From: Leifsonia psychrotolerans
GTDB lineage: Bacteria > Actinomycetota > Actinomycetes > Actinomycetales > Microbacteriaceae
Direction: 5' to 3'
NCBI RefSeq assembly: GCF_013410665.1
Contig: NZ_JACCFM010000001.1
Span: forward strand, 3,658,001-3,722,000
Length of the DNA: 64,000 nt
The position numbers were made by a program, and so were the translations under genes. This document shows positions 9,514-18,908 of this stretch, piece after piece. How positions within the stretch are numbered: the first letter of the stretch is position 1; each line of letters starts with the position of its first letter. The notes under the pieces are model-generated. The model was not told the DNA's origin. It saw only the letters and a program-made list of their open reading frames with translations, and did no database searches.

Positions 9514-9888
9514 ATGGCACGTCTAGCAGGCGTTGACATTCCCCGCGACAAGCGCGTGGAAGTTGCACTCACTTACATTTACGGTGTTGGCCGTACGAGG
9601 GCCCTCAAGACCCTCGCCGACACTGAAATCGACGGAAACATCCGCGTCAAGGATCTGACCGACGACCAGCTGGTCGCACTGCGCGACTACGTCGAAGGTA
9701 CTTTCAAGGTTGAGGGTGACCTCCGCCGTGAGGTCGCCGCTGACATCCGCCGCAAGGTCGAGATCGGTAGCTACGAAGGTATTCGTCACCGCAAGGGCCT
9801 GCCCGTTCGCGGACAGCGCACCAAGACCAACGCGCGCACCCGCAAGGGCCCGAAGCGCACCGTAGCCGGCAAGAAGAAGGCGCGCTAG
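9514..9888 (+). CDS. rpsM: 30S ribosomal protein S13
   Basis: A 124-residue S13 with the conserved start [25 protein letters not shown], the central [27 protein letters not shown] and a basic tail. It lies in the 30S head and contacts tRNA and the 50S subunit. I chose ATG 9514, with AGGAGA 6 nt upstream; an upstream in-frame ATG would add 16 residues not found in S13. Confidence 0.98.
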   Translation: MARLAGVDIPRDKRVEVALTYIYGVGRTRALKTLADTEIDGNIRVKDLTDDQLVALRDYVEGTFKVEGDLRREVAADIRRKVEIGSYEGIRHRKGLPVRGQRTKTNARTRKGPKRTVAGKKKAR

Positions 9889-9930
9889 GCCTCGGCCTAG
9901 CAGCACCCTCTTAGGATTCAGGAGAAATTC

Positions 9931-10329
9931 ATGGCAGCACCCAAGTCGGCCGCACGGAAGCCGCGTAAGAAAGAAAAGAAGAACATTGCTGTGGGCCAGG
10001 CCCACATCAAGAGCACCTTCAACAACACGATCGTCTCGATCACCGACACCACGGGTGCGGTAATCAGCTGGGCATCGTCAGGTGGAGTTGGCTTCAAGGG
10101 TTCACGTAAGTCGACCCCGTTCGCCGCACAGCTGGCAGCCGAGTCGGCCGCCCGCCAGGCGCAGGAGCACGGCATGAAAAAGGTTGACGTCTTCGTCAAG
10201 GGACCGGGTTCCGGTCGCGAGACGGCGATCCGTTCGCTTCAGGCCGCTGGCCTCGAGGTCGGCTCGATCAACGATGTCACCCCGCAGGCGCACAACGGTT
10301 GCCGCCCGCCGAAGCGTCGTCGCGTTTAA
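9931..10329 (+). CDS. rpsK: 30S ribosomal protein S11
   Basis: A 132-residue S11 with [56 protein letters not shown] and the C-terminal [14 protein letters not shown]11 lies in the 30S platform at the Shine-Dalgarno helix. The ribosome binding site CAGGAGA precedes the ATG. In many bacteria rpsD follows here; in this window the next gene is rpoA. Confidence 0.98.
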   Translation: MAAPKSAARKPRKKEKKNIAVGQAHIKSTFNNTIVSITDTTGAVISWASSGGVGFKGSRKSTPFAAQLAAESAARQAQEHGMKKVDVFVKGPGSGRETAIRSLQAAGLEVGSINDVTPQAHNGCRPPKRRRV

Positions 10330-10337
10330 TTCCTTTC

Positions 10338-10418
10338 GCTGACCGGGCGGGCCCTTCGGAGCCTGCCCGTTCAGCACGACAAGTTCGCTGTCTCGGCCTT
10401 CGTCGGGTCGAGACAGCG
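10338..10418 (+). promoter_or_regulatory. Two consecutive hairpins between rpsK and rpoA
   Basis: The first is an imperfect stem around a TTCG loop (about 10338-10374; CGGGCGGGC opposite GCCTGCCCG). The second is a perfect 10-bp stem, CGCTGTCTCG (10386-10395) with CGAGACAGCG (10409-10418). Neither is followed by a T-run. They sit in a 161-bp gap with an AT-rich stretch (ACAATTTAAAACC) before rpoA, which may contain a promoter. They may attenuate or insulate rpoA-rplQ transcription. Confidence 0.4.
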
Positions 10419-10490
10419 CACTTGGACAACAATTTAAAACCTCGCTACAGAAGTGTCATATAGCGGACACTTAGCCGAAAGGAATCAATA

Positions 10491-11480
10491 GTGCTTATTG
10501 CACAGCGTCCAACGCTTACCGAAGAGAACATCTCGGAGTTCCGTTCACGTTTCGTGATCGAGCCCCTGGAACCCGGCTTTGGCTACACCCTCGGTAACTC
10601 GCTTCGCCGCACTCTGCTCTCGTCGATCCCCGGCGCTGCTGTCACCAGCATCCGCATCGATGGCGTGCTTCACGAGTTCAGCACCGTTCCGGGTGTCAAG
10701 GAAGATGTCACTGAGATCATCCTGAACATCAAGGGACTCGTCGTCTCGAGCGAGCACGACGAACCGATCACCGCGTACCTGCGCAAGCAGGGTTCGGGCC
10801 AGGTTACCGCCGCTGACATCTCGGCTCCGGCCGGTGTCGAGGTGCACAACCCCGAGCTGGTTATCGCAACGCTCAACGACAAGGCCAAGTTCGAACTTGA
10901 ACTGACCATCGAGCGTGGCCGTGGCTACGTGTCGGCCACCCAGAACCGTGCAGAGTATGCAGAAGCCGGCCAGATTCCCGTCGACTCCATTTACTCGCCC
11001 GTGCTCAAGGTGACCTACCGTGTCGAGGCAACTCGTGCCGGTGAGCGCACCGACTTCGACCGCCTGGTCGTTGACGTGGAGACCAAGTCGGCGATCACGC
11101 CTCGCGACGCCATCGCATCTGCTGGTCGCACCCTGACCGAGCTGTTCGGTCTGGCCCGCGAGCTGAACACGGCTGCAGAAGGCATCGAAATCGGCCCGGC
11201 GCCGGTTGACGCCGTGCTGCCGGGTGAGCTGTCGATTCCGATCGAAGACCTCGACCTGTCGGTACGTTCGTACAACTGCCTCAAGCGCGAGGGCATCAAC
11301 AACGTCAGTGAACTCGTCGCCCTGTCGGAGACGCAGCTCATGAACATTCGCAACTTCGGTCAGAAGTCGGTGGATGAGGTCAAGGACAAGCTCGTCGAGC
11401 TGGGACTGTCGCTCAAGGACTCCGTTCCTGGATTCGATGGCGCTCACTTCTACAGCGGCTACGACGAAGAGACCGTCTAA
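10491..11480 (+). CDS. rpoA: DNA-directed RNA polymerase subunit alpha
   Basis: A 329-residue alpha subunit. The N-terminal domain ([28 protein letters not shown]) dimerises and scaffolds the enzyme. The C-terminal domain ([41 protein letters not shown]) binds upstream DNA and activators. The start is GTG at 10491 after GAAAGGA. rplQ follows after 50 bp. Confidence 0.98.
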   Translation: MLIAQRPTLTEENISEFRSRFVIEPLEPGFGYTLGNSLRRTLLSSIPGAAVTSIRIDGVLHEFSTVPGVKEDVTEIILNIKGLVVSSEHDEPITAYLRKQGSGQVTAADISAPAGVEVHNPELVIATLNDKAKFELELTIERGRGYVSATQNRAEYAEAGQIPVDSIYSPVLKVTYRVEATRAGERTDFDRLVVDVETKSAITPRDAIASAGRTLTELFGLARELNTAAEGIEIGPAPVDAVLPGELSIPIEDLDLSVRSYNCLKREGINNVSELVALSETQLMNIRNFGQKSVDEVKDKLVELGLSLKDSVPGFDGAHFYSGYDEETV

Positions 11481-11530
11481 GGCCTGTCGCCCGACTGCCT
11501 TTCTATTTTTGAAACTAGAGAAAGACTAAA

Positions 11531-12064
11531 ATGCCTACACCCACTAAGGGACCCCGCCTCGGCGGTGGACCGGCGCACGAGCGCCTCATGCTTGCCAACC
11601 TGGCAGCTGCCCTCATCACGCACAAGTCGATCAAGACGACCGAGACCAAGGCCAAGCGCCTGCGTCCCGTCGCCGAGCGACTGATCACGTTTGCAAAGCA
11701 GGGCGACCTGCACGCACGTCGTCGCGTGATGCGTACGATCGGCGACAAGTCAGTCGTGCACGAGCTCTTCACCGAGATCGCACCGCTGGTCGCCGAGCGT
11801 GAGGGCGGCTACACCCGCATCACCAAGCTCGGTTTCCGTAAGGGCGACAACGCCTCGATGGTTCAGATCGAGCTCGTTCTCGAGCCCGTGACCCCGAAGG
11901 TCAAGTCGGCGAAGGCCACGGCTGCCAAGGCTGCCGTTGCCGAGCCTGCTGCCGAGGTCGTCGAGGAGCCCGTTGAGGCTCCCGAGGCTGAGGCCGTTGA
12001 AGCCGACGCTGCTCCGGCCGAGGCCGAGGTTGTTGCCGAGGCTGACGCTGAGGAAGCCAAGTAA
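11531..12064 (+). CDS. rplQ: 50S ribosomal protein L17 with acidic C-terminal tail
   Basis: The L17 core ([58 protein letters not shown]) takes ~120 residues. The 177-residue protein adds a ~55-residue tail built from Ala, Glu, Val and Pro, strongly acidic and probably disordered. It is the last gene of the alpha operon and is followed at once by a textbook terminator. Confidence 0.97.
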   Translation: MPTPTKGPRLGGGPAHERLMLANLAAALITHKSIKTTETKAKRLRPVAERLITFAKQGDLHARRRVMRTIGDKSVVHELFTEIAPLVAEREGGYTRITKLGFRKGDNASMVQIELVLEPVTPKVKSAKATAAKAAVAEPAAEVVEEPVEAPEAEAVEADAAPAEAEVVAEADAEEAK

Positions 12065-12081
12065 CACCAGTTTCATTGCAG

Positions 12082-12112
12082 AAGGGCCCGACTTCGGTCG
12101 GGCCCTTTTTTT
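12082..12112 (+). terminator. Rho-independent terminator of the alpha operon
   Basis: A perfect 11-bp stem AAGGGCCCGAC / GTCGGGCCCTT with a TTCG tetraloop is followed by a run of T. It begins 18 nt after the rplQ stop. Confidence 0.95.
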
Positions 12113-12157
12113 GTGTTTGCTGTTGTCTGTTGGGTGGGCTGAGCTGGTCTTGGGGGT

Positions 12158-12234
12158 GCCGTAGGCGCCGCTCCATGGGCTGCGCCCATGGAGGCCCGGT
12201 GCCGCTCCCCAGCCCACGAAGCGGCGCCTACGGC
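12158..12234. repeat. Nested inverted repeat between convergent rplQ and acyltransferase genes
   Basis: The outer arms GCCGTAGGCGCCGCT (12158-12172) and AGCGGCGCCTACGGC (12220-12234) are a perfect 15-bp inverted repeat. Directly inside the left arm lies a perfect 8-bp hairpin CCATGGGC-TGC-GCCCATGG (12173-12191). It sits downstream of the rplQ terminator and of the minus-strand acyltransferase, so it may terminate transcription from either side. No T-run. It could also be a dispersed palindromic element. Confidence 0.6.
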
Positions 12235-12291
12235 TGGCTTGGCGCGCGGGGCGTCGGGGAGGGCTCGTTGCCGTGATACTGCGAACTGGAG

Positions 12292-14223
12292 TTACGGGAG
12301 CAGTAAGAGGCGATTCGGACCCGGCTGCTGCGCCGGGGGAAGGTTTTCGAGACGCTGCAGGGCCTCCGCGATGCAGTCCGCATAGATGCGACCACCGGTC
12401 GGGCCGGGGTGGATGTTGTCGTCGGCGAGCACATCCGTGTGTGGTGCGATCGCGGTCGACCAATCGGCGAGTTCAATGCGGGGGCTGTGCGCCGAGAAGT
12501 CGGCGAGGGTCTGGTTGACCCCCTGCGTCCAGTGTCGCTCGGCGAAGGCATTGATGACGATGAGTTGGCGCGTCGGACCGATGGTGGACTGGATGCGCTC
12601 CAGATCGTCCGAATCGATGGGGCCATTCGTACCGAGTCCGACCACGACGATCGGGCGTAACTGATCGGCCTGCTTGAGGCTGTCGATGATGTCGGGGGCC
12701 GCACCCATGCCGCGCGACACCGCGGCGTCGATCACGATACCGGGAAATGCTGCCTGCAACTCGGGGGCGGATGCCAACATGACAGAGTCGCCGACGGCCG
12801 TCATCCGCTCGCCGGCGGGAAGAACCGTGGCGTCGTGGGCGCGGAGTGGAATGGTGACGGAGTCTGCTCTCTGGGCAGCCTCGGCTGCGCTGGCTGCGGC
12901 CGCCTTCATCGCGGCTTCCCCGCGCGCGATCGCCGCTTGGGCGCTCGTCAGTGACGGCGCGGTCAGCAGGGCAGCGCCCGTTCCGGCACAGAACAGAACT
13001 GCGACGAGGAGACTTCCGATGACGATCTGCCGGTCGACCCGCGACAGATGCCGACGTGCAGCCAGCTGCCGTAAAGCGCCGCGGAAGCCGAACCGGCGTA
13101 CCGGCTGTTCAACCCAGCGGTAGGAGCCTTCAGCGGCCAGGAGGGTGACAACGGCTGCCAGAACGCCGACCAGAATGACCCGGGCAAGGTCTTCCGTTGC
13201 ACCGTGCGTGGGCCACACGAGCTGCAGCAGCACCAGTATGGGCCAGTGCCAGAGGTAGATCGAGTACGAGCGCGTTCCCAGGTAGCGAAGCGGTGCGCTA
13301 TCGAGTCGAGTTCCGAAGCGCCCGGGACGCACGCTGGCCCAGATCACGAGAGCCGTGAGCAGCGCGACGATCGCGAGGCCGCCGCGATAGGTGAACGCGC
13401 TCTCAGACGGCATCCAGATCGACAAACCGACCAGGGCGATCACCGCGCCGAGCCCCAGCCAGGGACGCAGACGAGGGAGTTCGGCAGTGGGGTCGGCCGG
13501 GCGCTGAAGTATCAACGCGAGTGCGGCACCGATAGCAAGGCCGAAACTGTGCGTGTCAGAGCCGAAGTAGACCCGGGTCGGGTCAGTGCCCGGCTCGAAC
13601 AGAATGCCCATCCAGACGGCGGATGCCGCAGCGAGCAGCAGCACAAGGGTGAGACGGATGCGGGGTCGCCGGATCAGCAGAAGGGCGACGAGAAGCAGCG
13701 GCCAGACCAGGTAGAACTGTTCTTCGACGGCGAGCGACCACAGGTTGCGAAACAACTCCGGCTCATCGGCACTGAAATAGCTGGAGCTTGATGCGATTGA
13801 AACCCAGTTGTAGCTGAATGTGAGTGCCCCGACCAACTGGCGACCGAGCGTGACAAGGAGGTCGCCGCCGATCAGCCAGGCTGCCGAGGAACAGACGAGC
13901 AGCACCGGAATGAGTGGAGGGACCAGCCTGCGCAGCCGACGGCGCCAGAACTGCGGCAGCGAGATGCGTCCGGAACGCGCGCGTTCAGAAACGAGTAGTC
14001 CGGTGATGAGGAAGCCGCTGATGACGAAGAAGACGTCGACACCGATGAAGCCGCCGGGCAGTGCGTTCGGGAAGAAGTGGTAGAGGAGGACGCCGGTGAC
14101 CGCGAGCGCGCGAAGGCCGTCGAGGCCGGCGAGCCGGGACGACGCAGTGCGTAGGGGGGCCTCCGCGGAAACGCCGACAGGTGTGCCCGAGAAGCTGGGC
14201 GCGGGGGAGTCAAGTTGTGTCAT
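12292..14223 (-). CDS. Membrane acyltransferase with C-terminal SGNH domain (OafA/YrhL type)
   Basis: A 643-residue protein. The N-terminal ~370 residues form an acyltransferase-3 domain with about ten membrane segments. It shows the family motifs GLDGLRALAVTGVLLYHF, FIGVDVFFVISGFLIT and the RRLRRLVPPL loop. The C-terminal ~170 residues form a SGNH hydrolase-like domain with the nucleophile motif GDSVM and the DxxH motif DNIHPGPTG. Relatives O-acetylate peptidoglycan, polysaccharide or lipids. The substrate here is unknown. It is monocistronic, divergent from truA and convergent with the alpha operon. Confidence 0.88.
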   Translation of the reverse strand: MTQLDSPAPSFSGTPVGVSAEAPLRTASSRLAGLDGLRALAVTGVLLYHFFPNALPGGFIGVDVFFVISGFLITGLLVSERARSGRISLPQFWRRRLRRLVPPLIPVLLVCSSAAWLIGGDLLVTLGRQLVGALTFSYNWVSIASSSSYFSADEPELFRNLWSLAVEEQFYLVWPLLLVALLLIRRPRIRLTLVLLLAAASAVWMGILFEPGTDPTRVYFGSDTHSFGLAIGAALALILQRPADPTAELPRLRPWLGLGAVIALVGLSIWMPSESAFTYRGGLAIVALLTALVIWASVRPGRFGTRLDSAPLRYLGTRSYSIYLWHWPILVLLQLVWPTHGATEDLARVILVGVLAAVVTLLAAEGSYRWVEQPVRRFGFRGALRQLAARRHLSRVDRQIVIGSLLVAVLFCAGTGAALLTAPSLTSAQAAIARGEAAMKAAAASAAEAAQRADSVTIPLRAHDATVLPAGERMTAVGDSVMLASAPELQAAFPGIVIDAAVSRGMGAAPDIIDSLKQADQLRPIVVVGLGTNGPIDSDDLERIQSTIGPTRQLIVINAFAERHWTQGVNQTLADFSAHSPRIELADWSTAIAPHTDVLADDNIHPGPTGGRIYADCIAEALQRLENLPPAQQPGPNRLLLLP

Positions 14224-14324
14224 GGCGGGAAGTGGCCGAGGCCGTCTTCAACGATAACTCACGTTTCCCGGGTGCCGCCCCGTCGAGCAGGGACGCAAAG
14301 CGGCATGGCGTGCGTGGCGCCGAA

Positions 14325-14330
14325 TACACT
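14325..14330 (+). promoter_or_regulatory. -10 element of truA, leaderless
   Basis: TACACT ends 6 nt before the GTG at 14337. With the usual 6-7 nt from -10 to the start site, transcription would begin at the start codon. No Shine-Dalgarno is seen. This supports the chosen truA start. Confidence 0.55.
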
Positions 14331-14336
14331 GAATGC

Positions 14337-15257
14337 GTGATTGATCCTGTTCCTCGGGCCGCCGAGCCCGCTGAGTCTGCCCCGACGCACAGGATCCGGC
14401 TCGACATTGCCTATGACGGCACCAGCTTTGCCGGCTGGGCTCGGCAGCCGGGCGAACGCACGGTGCAGGGGGAGATCGAGACGGCGCTGGCGACAATTCT
14501 GCGTCGGCACCAGCCCATTCCCGACCTGGTCGTCGCCGGGCGAACGGATGCCGGTGTGCACGCGCGCGGACAGGTCGCCCACTTTGACCTCACCGACGAG
14601 CAGGCGCATGCGCTGATTCAGCCCCGACGGGGTACCGGAAATAAACCCAAGCCCCCGCTTCCGGTCGAGGTCTATCGCCGAGTCAGCGGCATCTTGGTGA
14701 CCCAGCCGGAAATCGTGCTCAAGGCCGCGACGCTCGCGCCGGCCGGGTTCGACGCGCGGTTCTCCGCTCTGTGGCGTCGCTACGAGTATCGAATCGCCGA
14801 CACACTCGCCGGCCACGATCCGTTGCAGCGCATGCGCACGACGTGGCATCCGGCCCCACTCGATCTTGAGGCGATGGATGCCGCGGCCGCCACCCTCGTG
14901 GGGCTGCACGACTTCGCCACCTATTGCAAGCCGCGCCCCGGTGCGACCACGATCCGCACGCTGCAGGACTTCCGCTGGCGCCGTGACCCCGACGGGGTGC
15001 TGGTCGCCTCGCTGAAGGCCGATGCGTTCTGCCACAGCATGGTGCGTGCCCTGGTGGGCGCGTGCGTGGCGGTCGGTGAGGGCAAGTTGGAGGGGAGCCG
15101 TCTGGTCAACCTGCGGATCGAGCGCGCACGCACGAGCGAGTTCAAGGTGATGCAGGCCCACGGGCTCACCCTCACCGAGGTGGGATACCCCGAGGATGCC
15201 GAGTTGGCCATTCGCGCCGTTGAGACGAGAGCGCGACGCGAGCTCCCCGAGGAATAG
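14337..15257 (+). CDS. truA: tRNA pseudouridine(38-40) synthase TruA
   Basis: It converts uridines 38-40 in the anticodon arm of many tRNAs to pseudouridine. The catalytic Asp is about residue 71 in AGRTDAGVHARGQVAHFDL. Other family signatures are IAYDGTSFAGWARQPGERTVQGEIE, FSALWRRYEYRI and FCHSMVRALVG. I chose GTG 14337 (306 residues), supported by the -10 box; an upstream in-frame extension lacks family similarity. An in-frame segment at residues ~101-115 (PRRGTGNKPKPPLPV) looks like a small insertion. Confidence 0.93.
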   Translation: MIDPVPRAAEPAESAPTHRIRLDIAYDGTSFAGWARQPGERTVQGEIETALATILRRHQPIPDLVVAGRTDAGVHARGQVAHFDLTDEQAHALIQPRRGTGNKPKPPLPVEVYRRVSGILVTQPEIVLKAATLAPAGFDARFSALWRRYEYRIADTLAGHDPLQRMRTTWHPAPLDLEAMDAAAATLVGLHDFATYCKPRPGATTIRTLQDFRWRRDPDGVLVASLKADAFCHSMVRALVGACVAVGEGKLEGSRLVNLRIERARTSEFKVMQAHGLTLTEVGYPEDAELAIRAVETRARRELPEE

Positions 15258-15300
15258 AGCAGCCGCATCCGCTCGTGGTGGTGGGCGGGGTGACGCAGAA

Positions 15301-15330
15301 TTGCGCAGAGGGGCCTACGCGAAGTAGTAT
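15301..15330 (+). promoter_or_regulatory. Putative promoter of rplM-rpsI
   Basis: TTGCGC (15301-15306), an 18-bp spacer and TAGTAT (15325-15330). Transcription would start near 15337, giving a leader of ~120 nt that contains the dyad at 15388-15406. Confidence 0.45.
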
Positions 15331-15387
15331 TGACGTTTGTGTCTGTGCGTTGCAGCCAGACATGCGAACGTGAGCCCTCCATCGACC

Positions 15388-15406
15388 GTGTTCTTGTCAA
15401 GAACAC
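15388..15406 (+). promoter_or_regulatory. Perfect dyad in the rplM leader
   Basis: GTGTTCTTGTCAAGAACAC is a perfect 9-bp inverted repeat around one central T. As RNA it folds into a 7-bp stem with a TGTCA loop. It lies ~54 nt before the rplM GTG. It may be a binding site for autoregulation by L13 or S9, or a DNA operator. I do not recognise a known family. Confidence 0.5.
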
Positions 15407-15459
15407 ACCCGGAGCGGGATTCACGAACACCTCCGTTCGAATAAGAAAGCAGCACTATA

Positions 15460-15906
15460 GTGACGCGCACCTACACCCCCAAGGCAAGTGAAGTCCAGCA
15501 CGATTGGGTCGTCATTGACGCCACCGATATCGTTCTTGGCCGTCTCGCCAGCCACGCCGCCGTTCTCCTTCGTGGAAAGCACAAGGCAACGTTCTCTCCC
15601 CACATGGACATGGGAGACTTCGTCATCATCGTCAACGCCGAGAAGATTGCCCTGACCGGCAAGAAGCTCGAGCTGAAGATCGCTTACCGCCACTCCGGTT
15701 ACCCGGGCGGGCTGTCGGCACAGAACTACGCCGAGATGCTCGAGAAGCACCCGACGCGTGCAGTTGAGAAGGCAATTCGCGGCATGCTGCCGAAGAACTC
15801 GCTCGGCCGCGCCCAGCTCGCCAAGCTCAAGGTCTACGCAGGCCCGGAGCACCCGCACTCTGCGCAGCAGCCCAAGCCGTACACCCTCGGCCAGGTCGCG
15901 CAGTAG
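15460..15906 (+). CDS. rplM: 50S ribosomal protein L13
   Basis: A 148-residue L13 with [39 protein letters not shown] and the motif [29 protein letters not shown]. It is an early assembly protein of the 50S subunit. GTG start at 15460, with AAGAAAG ~10 nt upstream. It forms a two-gene unit with rpsI. Confidence 0.98.
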   Translation: MTRTYTPKASEVQHDWVVIDATDIVLGRLASHAAVLLRGKHKATFSPHMDMGDFVIIVNAEKIALTGKKLELKIAYRHSGYPGGLSAQNYAEMLEKHPTRAVEKAIRGMLPKNSLGRAQLAKLKVYAGPEHPHSAQQPKPYTLGQVAQ

Positions 15907-15954
15907 CGTCGGCTCCCAGACTTCTCGACTCTAAGAAAAAGGATTCACACCATC

Positions 15955-16440
15955 GTGGCGAAGATCGCAGACCAGATTGACGCGGCTCCGGAGAGCTACT
16001 CGACAGAGACTCCCGTTGAAGCTGTAACCAAGGCGCCCCGCGCCGTCCTCACCGTTCCCGGCGCAGCCGTCGGACGTCGCAAGCAGGCCATCGCCCGCGT
16101 GCGCATCGTTCCCGGCTCCGGCATCATCACCGTGAACGGCCGCGAATTCGCGGACTACTTCCCCAACAAGCTGCACCAGCAGCTCATCAACGACCCGTTC
16201 AAGGCACTTGACCTTCTGGGCAGCTACGACGTGATTGCCCGCATCAGCGGCGGTGGCCCCTCCGGCCAGGCCGGCGCGCTGCGTCTCGGCATCGCTCGTT
16301 CGCTCAACCAGGTTGACGAAGAGAACAACCGCGCCATCCTGAAGAAGGCTGGCTTCCTCAGCCGTGACGCTCGCGTCAAGGAGCGCAAGAAGGCTGGTCT
16401 CAAGAAGGCCCGCAAGGCTCCTCAGTTCTCCAAGCGTTAA
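15955..16440 (+). CDS. rpsI: 30S ribosomal protein S9
   Basis: The S9 core begins near residue 41 ([17 protein letters not shown]) and ends with the hallmark basic tail [12 protein letters not shown], whose last Arg contacts P-site tRNA. The 161-residue length includes a ~35-residue N-terminal extension beyond the usual ~130. GTG start at 15955 with AAGGA upstream. glmM begins 24 nt after the stop. Confidence 0.97.
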   Translation: MAKIADQIDAAPESYSTETPVEAVTKAPRAVLTVPGAAVGRRKQAIARVRIVPGSGIITVNGREFADYFPNKLHQQLINDPFKALDLLGSYDVIARISGGGPSGQAGALRLGIARSLNQVDEENNRAILKKAGFLSRDARVKERKKAGLKKARKAPQFSKR

Positions 16441-16464
16441 TCAGAAGGTCGACTCCAGGCACTC

Positions 16465-17826
16465 ATGCCTCGACTTTTTGGTACTGACGGTGTTCGGGGC
16501 TTGGCCAACCGTGATCTCACGGTTGGCCTGGCCCTGGGCCTCGCTCAGGCAAGTGCAGTAGTTCTCACCCAGGGGCGTCGCGCCGAAGAGCGCCGCGCGC
16601 AGGGCCGCCGTCCGGTGGCCGTGCTCGCACGGGACCCCCGCATTTCGGGGGAATTTATTTCGGCCGCTGTTGCAGCCGGACTGGCAAGTTCGGGTGTCGA
16701 TGTTCTCGACGCCGGCGTCATTCCGACTCCCGCTGCCGCGTTTCTCATCGCCGATATCGGTGCAGACTTCGGCGTGATGATCTCCGCCTCGCACAACCCG
16801 GCCCCCGACAACGGCATCAAGATCTTTGCCTTCGGCGGCACCAAGCTTCCCGATGAGGTTGAAAGCCGCATCGAAGCGCACCTCGACGATGAGATGCTCA
16901 CCCCGACCGGGGCCGATGTCGGACGCATCCGCCGTTTCGCCGACGCAGAAGACCGCTACGTCGTGCACCTGCTCGGCAGCCTGCCGCACCGCCTTGACGG
17001 CATTCATGTCGTCCTTGACTGCGCGCACGGTGCAGCGGCGGGTATCTCGCCACAGGTGTTCACCGATGCCGGCGCCCGCGTCACGGTGATCGGGGCGGAC
17101 CCCGACGGAATGAACATCAACGACGGTGTTGGTTCGACGCACCTCGACAACCTGGCGAAGGCCGTGCTGGAGCACGGTGCCGATGTCGGAATCGCCCATG
17201 ACGGCGATGCGGACCGCTGCTTGGCTGTCGACAAAGACGGAAAGATCGTCGACGGCGACCAGATTATGGCTATTCTGGCTGTCTCGATGGCCGAACGTGG
17301 TGTGCTGAAGGACCGCACGCTCGTTGCCACGGTGATGAGCAATCTCGGGCTGCGTAAGGCCATGGCGGCCAACGACATCCGCATGATCGAGACCAAAGTC
17401 GGCGACCGTTACGTGCTCGAAGAGCTGAACATCGACGGACTTTCCCTCGGCGGCGAGCAGTCGGGGCACGTCATCATGACCAAGTTCGCCACGACGGGCG
17501 ACGGAATCCTCACCGGTTTGCATCTGGTGGCCGAGATGGCACGAACCGGCAAGTCGCTCGCGCAGCTGGCATCCGTTATGACCGTTTACCCGCAGATTCT
17601 CGTGAACGTGCGTGGTGTCGACCACCATGCTCTGCACTCGGACGCCGCCATTGCTGCGGCGGTCGTGGCCGCCGAGGTGGAACTGGGCGACACCGGTCGC
17701 GTGCTGCTGCGCCCCTCGGGAACTGAGCCTATGGTGCGTGTGATGGTCGAGGCTGCTGACCAGCCGACGGCCGACCGTCTGGCGCACCGTCTGGCGGATG
17801 TCGTGCGCGAGCGCCTCGCGCTCTAA
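16465..17826 (+). CDS. glmM: Phosphoglucosamine mutase
   Basis: It converts glucosamine-6-phosphate to glucosamine-1-phosphate on the way to UDP-GlcNAc. The N-terminus [13 protein letters not shown] and the phosphoserine loop [14 protein letters not shown] (Ser about residue 109) are diagnostic. Further signatures are the metal-binding HDGDADRC and the C-terminal phosphate-binding [15 protein letters not shown]. The 453-residue length is normal. The gene lies downstream of rpsI and 1.1 kb from glmS, which makes its substrate. Confidence 0.97.
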   Translation: MPRLFGTDGVRGLANRDLTVGLALGLAQASAVVLTQGRRAEERRAQGRRPVAVLARDPRISGEFISAAVAAGLASSGVDVLDAGVIPTPAAAFLIADIGADFGVMISASHNPAPDNGIKIFAFGGTKLPDEVESRIEAHLDDEMLTPTGADVGRIRRFADAEDRYVVHLLGSLPHRLDGIHVVLDCAHGAAAGISPQVFTDAGARVTVIGADPDGMNINDGVGSTHLDNLAKAVLEHGADVGIAHDGDADRCLAVDKDGKIVDGDQIMAILAVSMAERGVLKDRTLVATVMSNLGLRKAMAANDIRMIETKVGDRYVLEELNIDGLSLGGEQSGHVIMTKFATTGDGILTGLHLVAEMARTGKSLAQLASVMTVYPQILVNVRGVDHHALHSDAAIAAAVVAAEVELGDTGRVLLRPSGTEPMVRVMVEAADQPTADRLAHRLADVVRERLAL

Positions 17827-17862
17827 CGCGGCAGACCGTACCGACAACACGCACGCACTTCT

Positions 17863-17929
17863 TCCCGCGAGATCGGAGTCGTGCTCGTTGTCAGCGCGTG
17901 ATGAGGACCACGACTCCGATCTCGCGGGA
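17863..17929. repeat. Perfect 21-bp inverted repeat between convergent glmM and coaA
   Basis: The arms at 17863-17883 (core CGCGAGATCGGAGTCGTG) and 17909-17929 are perfectly complementary over 21 bp and separated by a 25-nt spacer. The element sits between two convergent genes and ends 22 bp before the coaA stop. It lacks a T-run. It could be a bidirectional terminator or barrier between converging polymerases, or one copy of a dispersed palindromic repeat. Confidence 0.7.
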
Positions 17930-17951
17930 GGTGAGACGCGACGACGTCTGC

Positions 17952-18908
17952 TCAGACCTTCCGCAGCAAGACCTTCGACACCGAGTGGTTCGAGTCCTTG
18001 CGCAGCACAAGCGTGGCCCGCGACCGCGTCGGACGGATGTTCTGCAGCAGATTGGGCTCGTTGATGCGCGTCCAGATATCGATCGCTTTCGCACGGGCCT
18101 CGGATTCGCTGAGCGTGGAATACCGGTGAAAATATGATTTCGGGTTGGCGAACGCCCCCCGTTGAAGTTTGAGAAAGCGTTCCTCGTACCAGCGCTCAAT
18201 ATCGGGCGTTCGCGCATCGACGTACACAGTGAAGTCGAACAGATCGCTCACGGCGAGGCCGTGACCCTGGAGAGGGGGCTGCAGAACGTTCAAACCCTCG
18301 ACAATGAGAATGTCGGGCTGACGCACCACGATTTGGGCATCCGGAACGATGTCATAGCTGAGATGGGAATAGAACGGCGCGCGCACCTCAGCGGCGCCAC
18401 TCTTCACCGCGCTGACGAAGCGCAGGAGCGCACGGCGGTCGTACGACTCGGGAAACCCCTTGCGTTCCATGAGTCCACGCCGGGTCAATTCTGCGTTCGA
18501 GAACAGAAATCCGTCGGTGGTCACCAGCTCCACACGCGGGGTGTCTTCCCAGCGAGCGAGCAGCTCGCGCAGCAGCCGGGCGATCGTCGACTTACCGACG
18601 GCGACCGAGCCGGCGACACCGATCACGAACGGCGTGCGCTGGGCCCGTTCGCCCAGAAAGTCACTGGTCTGGCGGTGCAGTTGGCGAGCCCCGGCCGCAT
18701 AGAGGTTGAGCAGTCTGCTCACCGGAAGGTAGACATCCGTCACCTCTTCGCGGTCAAGCGGCTCGCCCAAGCCACGTAGCTGCACCAACTCGGTTTCTTT
18801 GAGCGGCAGTTTTGTGGTCGGCGACAGAGCCGCCCAGTCGGAGCGGGAGAGCTCAACGAAAGGGGTGGCGTGAGTGTGGTTTGCTGTGCTCGCACCCTGC
18901 TCGGACAT
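17952..18908 (-). CDS. coaA: Type I pantothenate kinase
   Basis: It phosphorylates pantothenate, the first and controlling step of coenzyme A synthesis. The P-loop is [17 protein letters not shown], followed by [29 protein letters not shown] and [29 protein letters not shown], all typical of the bacterial type I (CoaA) family. I chose the ATG at 18908 ([11 protein letters not shown]), giving 318 residues, the normal length. A longer frame would run through the glmS start and is not supported. A -10 TAAGCT sits 7 nt upstream. Confidence 0.96.
   Translation of the reverse strand: MSEQGASTANHTHATPFVELSRSDWAALSPTTKLPLKETELVQLRGLGEPLDREEVTDVYLPVSRLLNLYAAGARQLHRQTSDFLGERAQRTPFVIGVAGSVAVGKSTIARLLRELLARWEDTPRVELVTTDGFLFSNAELTRRGLMERKGFPESYDRRALLRFVSAVKSGAAEVRAPFYSHLSYDIVPDAQIVVRQPDILIVEGLNVLQPPLQGHGLAVSDLFDFTVYVDARTPDIERWYEERFLKLQRGAFANPKSYFHRYSTLSESEARAKAIDIWTRINEPNLLQNIRPTRSRATLVLRKDSNHSVSKVLLRKV

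Noticed and set aside
16441..17850. 469-codon minus-strand ORF opposite glmM
   Set aside because: Antisense shadow of glmM, which has all catalytic motifs.
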